The notes under the pieces are model-generated. The model searched no databases, was not told the origin of the DNA, and saw only the letters and a list, made by a program, of their open reading frames with translations. Position numbers and translations under genes: made by a program. Shown piece by piece: positions 1 to 7,103 of a DNA stretch of 22,653 bases. Within the stretch, counting starts at the first letter, position 1. Every line of letters begins with the position of its first letter. The stretch spans positions 1 to 22,653 of the forward strand of contig DHWG01000163.1 of assembly GCA_002413075.1 (NCBI GenBank), in the 5' to 3' direction. This DNA comes from Desulfosporosinus sp. UBA5188. GTDB lineage: Bacteria; Bacillota; Desulfitobacteriia; Desulfitobacteriales; Desulfitobacteriaceae.

Positions 1-164
1 TACTCAAATATGAGGAAGAACCCAATCTGAATCACTATTCCATCCTGAATTATCAAGGTCACAGAGCCATGTGAAACCTCCAGGATGATCTCCAGTAACT
101 TTTGTAAATTTTCCTGGCCTAACGGTTCTCGTTGAATGTTGATTGCCCTATTCTTCCCAACCAT
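1..164 (-). CDS. YezD-like small protein (DUF2292 family), truncated by window edge
   Basis: A reading frame of 54 codons starts at the ATG at 162-164 and is still open at base 1 (the last two bases, TA, could begin a stop codon). A GGAGGTG ribosome site lies just upstream (about 170-176). The segment NIQREPLGQENLQKLLEIIL followed by HGSVTLIIQDGIVIQI matches the pattern of YezD/DUF2292 proteins of about 55-60 residues: an N-terminal amphipathic helix, then a GSVTLIIQDG beta-hairpin. The function of the family is not established. The final residues (GFFLIFE) do not look like the usual charged tail, so a frameshift near the edge or an atypical tail is possible. The family call rests on recognised motifs only. 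Confidence 0.6.
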   Translation of the reverse strand, partial: MVGKNRAINIQREPLGQENLQKLLEIILEVSHGSVTLIIQDGIVIQIGFFLIFE

Positions 165-360
165 TCACAACACCTCCATCTGGTCACAAATAAGACCTTA
201 TGTACTGCTAGTATTAAATAATTTATATTCCTTAGTTATTTGGTATGTTTAGTTGGTTTAGGTAAATAGTAGTACACCTTTTTGCTCTTGTCAATGGCTT
301 TCAGATAAATGTTATAATACACATATACCTTTGAGTGTCTATATTATATTGAATTCTTTT

Positions 361-401
361 CTAAAAAATAGAGACCAAGCCCCTTAACGGACTCGATCTC
401 T
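361..401 (-). terminator. Rho-independent terminator downstream of the NifX-like gene
   Basis: Read on the minus strand, AGAGATCGAG and CTTGGTCTCT form a 10-bp stem with two G-U pairs around a 12-nt loop, followed by ATTTTTTAG. It lies about 25 nt after the stop of the minus-strand gene at 425-751. Confidence 0.75.
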
Positions 402-424
402 GTTTTCTAATAAGTCTTAACCTG

Positions 425-751
425 TTATTTTGTTTTAAGAAAGGTCTTCAGGGCATCTTCAATAAAATCTGGCAAGACGTAAGGTTTGATCCCTTTTAAT
501 GATAATACTTCTATCGCTCCAGTACCAATTTGACTAACTATGACAGCCTTGCAATCCGCCAGTAGTTCCACCGTCCGTGACATTTGGTCGTCATTATGAC
601 CTTCTCTGGAGCAAGGTGGGTTATTCTTGCGCAATTCATAGAACTCGCTTTGCTGATCCGTAACATTGAAAATCAGGAATTGTTTTGCTCTGCCGAAATG
701 TTCGTTAACGTACTTACCATCACTACTTGCTACAGCCACTCTATAAGACAT
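425..751 (-). CDS. NifX/NifB-like dinitrogenase iron-molybdenum cofactor family protein
   Basis: The 108-residue protein consists of one NifX/NafY-type domain (dinitrogenase iron-molybdenum cofactor family). It begins RVAVASSDGKYVNEHFGRAK, with the G-x-x-V-x-x-HFGRA signature, followed by a FLIFNV strand and a late VIVSQIGTGA segment (about residues 70-79). In nitrogen fixers such domains carry FeMo-cofactor precursors. Single-domain copies are widespread in anaerobes without nif genes, usually beside other iron-sulfur or redox genes, and their role there is unclear. No nif genes are visible here. The start is supported by GGGGGAAG about 5 nt upstream. It lies 67 nt downstream of hom on the same strand and may be co-transcribed with it, since no clear terminator separates them. 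Confidence 0.85.
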   Translation of the reverse strand: MSYRVAVASSDGKYVNEHFGRAKQFLIFNVTDQQSEFYELRKNNPPCSREGHNDDQMSRTVELLADCKAVIVSQIGTGAIEVLSLKGIKPYVLPDFIEDALKTFLKTK

Positions 752-818
752 TATACTTCCCCCAAGCTTTTACTTAATGCCAGCTCATCTAAGTTCAGAT
801 AAGACAAGACCTGCTAAC

Positions 819-1823
819 CTATTTTCCTGTCTGTTGAAAAACCGTATCACGTTCGGTGAGAACTCTCTCCGCAGCCTCCATAATATCGCCCAGAACAGCC
901 CCTCCTGTCGCTAATCCACCTGCTCCAGGGCCACTCCAGAAAAGTTCGCCGGCTAAAAGGGTCTTCAAGGATAGAGCGTTTTGCACTCCAGAGACTCGAC
1001 TTAACAAATCGGTCTCAGGTAACCATTGTACACCAACTTGAATTTCTCCATTTTGCGGTTTGGCACAGGCAATTAATTTTGGAATGCGCCCCTGTCTCTT
1101 CTCCAAGGTTATTTGTCGTTGATCCAAATGCTCGATACCTGACATCGTCACATCTTTAAGATGAAATTCCAAATCAAAACACTCTCGACAGAGAATGACT
1201 AATTTACAGGCAGCATCTAAACCACTGACATCCATGGTAGGTTCTGCTTCAGCATATCCGGCTTCCTGAGCAAGACGAAGAGCCGTCGGATAATCTTCGC
1301 CTAACTCAACCATTCGAGTCAGAATAAAATTCGTAGTGCCATTAAATATTCCTTTGACTTCTTCGACTTTATCTCCACAAAGACCATGTTGAATGGTCCG
1401 TAAGATTGGGATACCGCCTAACACGCTGGCTTCATAGAGCAGGCCTTTCCCATTTCGTTGGGCAAGAGCCTTGAGTTCTGGACCGTGTTGAGCAAGCAAT
1501 AACTTATTGGCGGTAACAACCTGCTTTCTTTGTCCCAAGGCTTGCTTAATATAGTCATAGGCTGGTTGTTCTCCCCCCATGACTTCTACCACGATATCAA
1601 TGTCCGGATCTTCCAATATATCGCGCGCATTCGTCGTTAATTCAGGTAAGCCCACGACTCTTTTCTTATTAGCATCTTGAACCAAGGCTCTTTGAATTTT
1701 AAGAGGAGCCCCCAGTCGAGAGCTAATATTATCGATCTGCAAATTTATTCCTTGGACAAGACCCTGCCCTACTGTTCCAAACCCCAGTAAGCCGACTCGT
1801 ACGTCATCCTGATAATTCTTCAC
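819..1823 (-). CDS. hom: Homoserine dehydrogenase, short form without ACT domain
   Basis: It catalyses NAD(P)H-dependent reduction of aspartate semialdehyde to homoserine, the branch point to threonine and methionine. The 334-residue protein opens with a Rossmann motif GFGTVG (14-19). It contains TANK (104-107), NGTTNFIL (161-168), and the catalytic block GYAEAEPTMDVSGLDAACK (about 189-207) with E194, D203 and K207. It ends where the catalytic domain ends, lacking the roughly 90-residue C-terminal ACT domain of the common 430-residue bacterial enzyme, so threonine feedback through ACT is not expected. The start is GTG at 1821-1823 with AAGGAGA 7-8 nt upstream. A SAM-I riboswitch precedes the gene, which points to use in methionine supply. 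Confidence 0.95.
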   Translation of the reverse strand: MKNYQDDVRVGLLGFGTVGQGLVQGINLQIDNISSRLGAPLKIQRALVQDANKKRVVGLPELTTNARDILEDPDIDIVVEVMGGEQPAYDYIKQALGQRKQVVTANKLLLAQHGPELKALAQRNGKGLLYEASVLGGIPILRTIQHGLCGDKVEEVKGIFNGTTNFILTRMVELGEDYPTALRLAQEAGYAEAEPTMDVSGLDAACKLVILCRECFDLEFHLKDVTMSGIEHLDQRQITLEKRQGRIPKLIACAKPQNGEIQVGVQWLPETDLLSRVSGVQNALSLKTLLAGELFWSGPGAGGLATGGAVLGDIMEAAERVLTERDTVFQQTGK

Positions 1824-1860
1824 TATTTTATCTCCTTTTCATCCCTCTCGTTGTCCGTAG

Positions 1861-2016
1861 GATCAATAAAAGACTCTTCTTTTCCAAGAAGAGTCTGCAT
1901 ATAGCCTTCAGCTCAACTCATCTTTCAGGAAAATCCTGCAGGAATTAGCACCACTGCCTTAAAGGCCGGTTGCTGGGTTTCATCGGGCCAGTCCCTCCAC
2001 CACTCTTAATGAGATC
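1861..2016 (-). promoter_or_regulatory. SAM-I (S-box) riboswitch with intrinsic terminator
   Basis: On the minus strand the leader contains the S-box core: AGAGTGGTGGAGGGACTGGC, then CCGATGAAACCCAGCAACC, then a GGTGCTAATTCCTGCAG arm. The P1 helix pairs CTCATT (about 2007-2012) with GATGAG (about 1917-1922). An expression platform follows: AGACTCTTCTT and AAGAAGAGTCT (1871-1896) form an 11-bp terminator stem with a TTTTATT tract. In this family SAM binding stabilises the anti-antiterminator and favours termination. It lies 38 nt upstream of the hom GTG start, so hom should be expressed when SAM is low. Confidence 0.95.
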
Positions 2017-2034
2017 ATTTATTCAGTTGAATGT

Positions 2035-2064
2035 ATCATATAACAGTGACAGGATGTCTGTCAA
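2035..2064 (-). promoter_or_regulatory. Sigma-A-type promoter for riboswitch-hom transcript
   Basis: On the minus strand TTGACA (2059-2064) is followed by an 18-nt spacer and TATGAT (2035-2040). This places the transcription start just before the SAM-I aptamer. The promoter lies only about 33 nt beyond the stop of the McrC-like gene, with no strong terminator between, so some read-through from the defence operon is possible. Confidence 0.8.
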
Positions 2065-2096
2065 TACTATAATTTAGTCTCAGAATATTATTCGTT

Positions 2097-3866
2097 TCAT
2101 CCCTCAATCAACCGCGCCAAATACTGCGAGTAATGGGTCAACGGCACTTTGGGCCGAAGCTGCACCAAGGAAACATTGGTGTCCTCTATGTCTTCCACCT
2201 CAGGTCCATAACTCGGGTGGAGGGCAATCACCTTGATCGCCTTGGACACTCCAGCTGGATCCTCCACAAACTTCAGGGAATTAGAATAGTTTTGTAACGT
2301 ATTCATATTTTTGGGACGATTCTCATCTTCCACGCGATCATTGTTCCAGATGTTTAAGCGTTTTCGGTATTTAGCATCGACAATAATAGATCCAGCATAC
2401 CGCTTGTTAGCAAAAACATCAATTCGTATATCCGGCTTATAATTCGTTCCTTCCATATAGAGAATTCGGTTATTTCTGAGCGCGCCACGCTTAGCCCGAG
2501 CCATTTTCTCATTAAACAACACAGAAAGACGAATGGACCCTTTAACCATCTCCACTAAAGTATCATCTTGAAGTACAGGAAAGATTAATTGTTGGCTTGC
2601 CTTGTGAGAATCATCATAGATCCATCCAGAAATAGGCGTATACCCCGCATGTTCCAAGGCAATAATGGTTTTGATGTAACACCAGTATTCGTATAAAACG
2701 TCGGTTCTTTTCCACTGCACCTTAAAGTCCTGGGTTAAGGGATTTTCAAGATCCTGTGCTCTCAGTTGCTTCCACCATGTGAAAACTCTCTTGTACCGCC
2801 AATCTCGTTGAATCTTCAGTGAAATGTGATTAGAGTCGCTGAACGGTTTGAGCGCTTTGAACACCGGACTACCCATGTATTTCTGGACATAGAATATCCC
2901 TTTTTTCATGTCCAGTTTCATCGATTCCAGACTCATAATTTTGTTTTTCAAAGCTCTTACTTCGTGGTTTGTCGATTTCTGAATTGCCCTATAGGGTTCT
3001 CTCGTTTCAATTGCCCTCTGGTCTTCTGTAATCGTACAGTGTATTGCTCGCAATACCAGCTCCATTTGAGATGACACATAATGAAGAAACCCCAAAACCA
3101 TTCGATTTTCGGGCGTATTATAAGTGAGTGAATAGATAATTCCTAGGATGACTTCAGGGTGTTCCCTGCTTTTAGCGGCTGCATTGGCCCGTTGTCCTTG
3201 TTCTGATAAGAGCCAACGAGAGGACTTAGCATCCTGCTTGCAATGAACATTGGATTTAACTTCTCGGTAATGTCTCTCTAGTTGCTGATCCGGACGTCGT
3301 ACCAAATTCTCAAGAGTTACCCCAAACTCATTAACTATGTGCTTCAAAATCACAAACTTTCCTAGCACTACGGTGGCTGGTAGACCGCTTTTCTCGTTAA
3401 GTTTTACGCCATGACTCAACCGAGTTCGGTCATACGCAAGACCTTGAACCATTTCATTCAGCTCGTCACGCATCACGTCAAGTTGGTCTTCGGTAATATT
3501 ATTGGGTCTCACTCGAAGCGTGGCTTCGATGGAATCATTTTGTTCCCCTTTTCGCTTCACGAAGACCATATAATCTGCAGGAATCAGGGGGTAATCCTCG
3601 TTTTCATCACTATAGAGGGGGAATTTTTGCGTCCCTGACCTTAAACACGGAATCCCTTCCTCATCGAGATGAAGCATTGAGGAATCATATCCATCTAAAC
3701 CATCAATGTAGAGGTACACATTCTCTTCGTTCGCGGTAAAGGAGACGAAGAGGTTCTCTCTTTCAAAAACCTCTATAACACTGTCCTTCGTAACCTTGCG
3801 CGGGATCTCTTGTCGACCTGTGAAGAAAACGATTGAAACCCCTTCATCCTCAGGATGCATAGCCAT
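2097..3866 (-). CDS. DUF2357/McrC-like PD-(D/E)XK nuclease of a McrBC-type system
   Basis: The 589-residue protein resembles the DUF2357 proteins that partner McrB-like ATPases. The N-terminal half (about 1-300) is beta-rich then helical and without catalytic motifs. The C-terminal part carries a PD-(D/E)XK nuclease pattern: LYEYW (391-395, E393), KPDIRIDVF (477-485, D479), IVDAK (495-499, D497 and K499), and LQNY (524-527, Q525). The nuclease core looks intact, so DNA or RNA cleavage activity is inferred. The start ATG at 3864-3866 has AAGGAG 10 nt upstream and overlaps the end of the McrB-like gene by 17 nt, implying translational coupling. In McrBC systems this subunit binds and stimulates the AAA+ ring and cuts nucleic acid. 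The target is unknown. Confidence 0.8.
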   Translation of the reverse strand: MAMHPEDEGVSIVFFTGRQEIPRKVTKDSVIEVFERENLFVSFTANEENVYLYIDGLDGYDSSMLHLDEEGIPCLRSGTQKFPLYSDENEDYPLIPADYMVFVKRKGEQNDSIEATLRVRPNNITEDQLDVMRDELNEMVQGLAYDRTRLSHGVKLNEKSGLPATVVLGKFVILKHIVNEFGVTLENLVRRPDQQLERHYREVKSNVHCKQDAKSSRWLLSEQGQRANAAAKSREHPEVILGIIYSLTYNTPENRMVLGFLHYVSSQMELVLRAIHCTITEDQRAIETREPYRAIQKSTNHEVRALKNKIMSLESMKLDMKKGIFYVQKYMGSPVFKALKPFSDSNHISLKIQRDWRYKRVFTWWKQLRAQDLENPLTQDFKVQWKRTDVLYEYWCYIKTIIALEHAGYTPISGWIYDDSHKASQQLIFPVLQDDTLVEMVKGSIRLSVLFNEKMARAKRGALRNNRILYMEGTNYKPDIRIDVFANKRYAGSIIVDAKYRKRLNIWNNDRVEDENRPKNMNTLQNYSNSLKFVEDPAGVSKAIKVIALHPSYGPEVEDIEDTNVSLVQLRPKVPLTHYSQYLARLIEG

Positions 3867-5865
3867 GATCTAAGAGCTCCTTCGCTTTTTTATGACAGAC
3901 ATCCCGCGAATAGTTGAAAATTGAAACAGTCGGATACTTTTCAAACAACTTCAGGATCTGACTAGTGGCCTGCTCACTATCGGAGTATTTACTAAAAAGC
4001 TGCTCAAAATCGCACTCTGGTCCTTTAAACTTGGTCATGATCCGTTGCACGAATTGCAAATCAAACGCCTTACCTCGATTGATTTGCTTTTGCCCCTCCA
4101 CATTATTGGGAATATTCTTCAAATACGAACCAATTTGGCGAATAATTCGGTAACCCACCACCCGGTCTTTATCAATTTTACGTAAATACCCATTCAATTC
4201 ATCCAGAAAGTCAATTTCATCGTCGTTCAATCCGATCTCTGTGGGTGAATTATTACACCATGAAGCAAAAACCTTCCCGGGAACAGGCGAGAGCTGAGCA
4301 CATTCTTCAGACGGTTTTCCAGAGACTTTTCCAGAATTCTTTCCAGAGGCCTTTTCCTCAAACACGGTCTTCCAGGCTCGCAAGGATTCAAATATTTTCA
4401 GTTTAATGACATTCGCACGATCTAGGACCTTATCACTGAATTGAAACGAAGATTCATCAATATTCACGGTCCCAACAAAGAACACATTGTTTCCAATCGG
4501 CACCCGCGGGGAATACTCGTGCCGATTATACACCTCTGCCGCTAGTTTTTCGCTGTATAACGTTAGGTAACGATCGTCTGAAAGCTCCAAGATACTGAGG
4601 AATTGGCTAAAGTAATGTTCAACCCGTGCCAAATTCATTTCGTCAAAGCAAATAAGATAAAGTTTGTCTTTGTTATCTTCTAGCGATGCTTCAATGAGTA
4701 AATCGACAAGCCCTGTTTCTGCAGGACGATAAATCTTGTGAATCGCATCGTAGAAACCAATTAAGTCAGCATCGTCATTCCAACTAGGTCGAACCGGAAT
4801 AAATAAGAACTGTTTACGTTCTTCGCCCGCTTCATCCACTCCTGAAAGTCCTAGCGCGCGAGCATAATTAATGACAAGTTGTGATTTCCCGACCCCGGAC
4901 ATGCCTGCTAAAACGACTAAGGCGCCGGTTTTAACAGCAATATGGAAATTCACGAGATCTTCCATGTCATAAACAAGCTGATTTGACAAGGCCACCTGAT
5001 TCAAATCATTAAGAAAAGTTTGTTCTCCGCTGTCGACGGTAGAGGCATTGAGGGGTTGTGCAAGGTTGGTAGGGTTTAGCACTACCTGAGAAGGCACCGT
5101 GAACCGTTTGGTAAATTCACTCGCCGGAAATGGTTCACCAAATAACAAATGGTTACTGATTTCATTTAAATCCTCATCAAGTAAGAACGCTAAATTCACA
5201 CGTCGTAAAATTTGGCTTTCGGGAATTTCCGCTGGTACACAGGTCACGTCTTCCCCTTCTGGGGGATAAATGCACCATTGTTGCCGAAGATCGCCTAACC
5301 AGCCGGACTTACATCCAAAAAAATGGTCCTGGTACCCAATAATTAACGGTGGATCTTCTGGGTATTGATAGGACAGAAAATCTATGGACGGAAGCTTTTC
5401 ATAGAGAATTTTCTGAACGCGCTCTGCAGGAACATCTTTTGGGATTATGGGTATAGGGGTGAATTGAGAAGTGTAGGGATTAAACGTCATAGGCGTATCG
5501 TGAAAAACAACATTTTTGCCATTAAAGTAGACGCGTTGAGTGTCTTTCTTCACGGCTTCCACGGTGAAAGAAAGGAGTCGGCTTTTAAAGAATTCCCTGG
5601 CACGTGCTTTTCGGCTCTCATTAATCTCGTACTGTCGGAAATGCGAGGTTGTCAGAAGTTCGTCTGGAAATCCTGCCAACATTAAATCTTTACCCCAAAT
5701 TGTAATTTGACGCCGTCCGTCTAAAGCCTTATGGAGACTATCCGGTAAAATAGAAATCATATCCACCTGCAAACGCAAGGACTGAGAATTTATATCCACA
5801 TCGATACTTTCAATGACAGGTTTTCCTATCACGACGGAATTCCATATCCTACTATCTCTAATCAT
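3850..5865 (-). CDS. McrB-like AAA+ ATPase/GTPase of a McrBC-type system
   Basis: The motor subunit of the module. Counting from the GTG at 5880 used for residue numbers here (676 residues): an N-terminal region of about 300 residues with no recognised motif, probably target recognition; Walker A GMSGVGKS (326-333); the McrB-type RPSWNDDADLIGFYD segment (364-378); Walker B LICFDEMN (409-416); sensor-1 region GTVNIDES (470-477); and DRAN (487-490) with a likely arginine finger at R488. A Ser/Gly/Lys-rich repeat linker lies at 511-523. The GGGAGG that encodes the first residues of the GTG form is itself a ribosome site 7 nt before an ATG at 5863-5865. I therefore place the start at 5865 (671 residues), overlapping the upstream gene's stop by 8 nt. 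AAA+ and McrB affiliation are well supported; the N-terminal domain is not. Confidence 0.85.
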   Translation of the reverse strand: MIRDSRIWNSVVIGKPVIESIDVDINSQSLRLQVDMISILPDSLHKALDGRRQITIWGKDLMLAGFPDELLTTSHFRQYEINESRKARAREFFKSRLLSFTVEAVKKDTQRVYFNGKNVVFHDTPMTFNPYTSQFTPIPIIPKDVPAERVQKILYEKLPSIDFLSYQYPEDPPLIIGYQDHFFGCKSGWLGDLRQQWCIYPPEGEDVTCVPAEIPESQILRRVNLAFLLDEDLNEISNHLLFGEPFPASEFTKRFTVPSQVVLNPTNLAQPLNASTVDSGEQTFLNDLNQVALSNQLVYDMEDLVNFHIAVKTGALVVLAGMSGVGKSQLVINYARALGLSGVDEAGEERKQFLFIPVRPSWNDDADLIGFYDAIHKIYRPAETGLVDLLIEASLEDNKDKLYLICFDEMNLARVEHYFSQFLSILELSDDRYLTLYSEKLAAEVYNRHEYSPRVPIGNNVFFVGTVNIDESSFQFSDKVLDRANVIKLKIFESLRAWKTVFEEKASGKNSGKVSGKPSEECAQLSPVPGKVFASWCNNSPTEIGLNDDEIDFLDELNGYLRKIDKDRVVGYRIIRQIGSYLKNIPNNVEGQKQINRGKAFDLQFVQRIMTKFKGPECDFEQLFSKYSDSEQATSQILKLFEKYPTVSIFNYSRDVCHKKAKELLDHGYAS

Positions 5866-6904
5866 GCGCGATCCTCCCACTGAAATTCATGAGTTCATTA
5901 CACGGAATATTCCAGTACCTGGCTATATCTCGTATCTCGTCAAGTTTAGTAACCTTTTCGTCATCCTGTTTATATAAGACCAGTTGACAAGTAGACATTC
6001 TACGTCTAGGGCGGTTCCAATCAATTCCCATCGCCCAAATGGGAATGATGCCCAGGGCCGTCAGTCTCATGTCCACTTCATTATCGCGTTCGGCAAAGAT
6101 CAACGCTTTTCGACCTTGATAGGTTGCCAGATCGAATTCTCCACAGGGTAGAGCCTTTGTTCTTCGGGTTATTATCAACGCTAGTTTCTGTTTCAACAGG
6201 TCGATCACTTTATCTTTTTCTGCCCGCTCTACTTCAAGTTTTCTTATTTTATTTCGAACTTGCTCAGTCTCTTCTTTATCTTTGGCCCTTTGAGATTTTA
6301 ATGCGATCATGTCTACTCTTAGCTTATCTAATTGACCCTTAGTTCTTTGGCCGACCATATTAGCCTTATATAGTTTATTATCCAGAACTTTTATTCTTTG
6401 ATGAAGTTCACTTTTTTCCACGTCTTCAATCGTCTCTTGGGCATTTCTATCTTCGATGGACTTATCGATGATCGTCGTAGATATCACTGCCACAGCTTCT
6501 TTTAGGTTATTTTCTAGTTCTTTGTCATTCTCTAGGGCCTTGTCATCTTCAGCTCCACGACAATATATTTCTTCCCCTAATGTTCTAATTTCCGAGTTGG
6601 AGCTTAACGTGAACATGTAACCAACTTTAAATCTTTCTTCGTGAGGGACATCTTCGGCAGAAAACAAGGTGAGTGCTTCCTGAGAAAATGCTTCTATATC
6701 TTTTCTTAGAGACCGATTGATTTCTTGCCAAACTTTGACCATACGGTCCGGCTTTCCTCTTGGATGGGATAAAATCTCCTGAATGATTTCAGTTCTGGTC
6801 GACCTTATCTTACGTTTCAATTTCCTAGATAGCTCTTTCAGTCCATCTATTGTGAACCCCTTGAGAATCAGCACAGGGTCATATTGTATATTTGCCATAA
6901 CCAA
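5858..6904 (-). CDS. Coiled-coil protein with DUF2325-like C-terminus, first gene of McrBC-like operon
   Basis: I do not recognise a named family for the full 348 residues. The N-terminus (about 13-48, ILKGFTIDGLKELSRKLKRK onward) has a SAP-like helix-loop-helix pattern, which would suggest nucleic-acid binding. An acidic stretch (118-133) is followed by a predicted long coiled coil (about 165-245). The end (266-335, KALIFAERD onward, then STCQLVLYKQDDEKVTKLDE and WNIPCNE) resembles DUF2325, a small Rossmann-like domain, but lacks its usual Ser-His signature. Start: AGGAGG at 6913-6918 lies 8 nt before TTG 6902-6904; ATG at 6896-6898 is the alternative. Its overlaps with the McrB-like gene make it an integral partner, perhaps a sensor or targeting subunit (inference). 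Confidence 0.7.
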   Translation of the reverse strand: MVMANIQYDPVLILKGFTIDGLKELSRKLKRKIRSTRTEIIQEILSHPRGKPDRMVKVWQEINRSLRKDIEAFSQEALTLFSAEDVPHEERFKVGYMFTLSSNSEIRTLGEEIYCRGAEDDKALENDKELENNLKEAVAVISTTIIDKSIEDRNAQETIEDVEKSELHQRIKVLDNKLYKANMVGQRTKGQLDKLRVDMIALKSQRAKDKEETEQVRNKIRKLEVERAEKDKVIDLLKQKLALIITRRTKALPCGEFDLATYQGRKALIFAERDNEVDMRLTALGIIPIWAMGIDWNRPRRRMSTCQLVLYKQDDEKVTKLDEIRDIARYWNIPCNELMNFSGRIAHD

Positions 6905-7103
6905 ACCTTTTACCTCCTTAATAGACTTAGTTATAATTTTTCTTCATCCAACCTCTAATTCCTTCCGCAAACCCATGATTTTAGATAATTAAATAAACCG
7001 AAATTATCCCATCTTAGTCTAGATGAACACTTCCCACCAACAGGGCATAAAGTGTACTAAGGTTCACTGATAATGGTTATTCTTACATACAGGAGGAATG
7101 TTT

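Noticed and set aside
425..751. Evidence for a nitrogen-fixation locus
   Set aside because: Only a lone NifX-type domain is present; no nifH, nifD, nifK or nifB radical-SAM gene is visible.
5365..5685. 106-codon plus-strand frame within the McrB-like gene
   Set aside because: Antisense shadow of a well-supported AAA+ gene.
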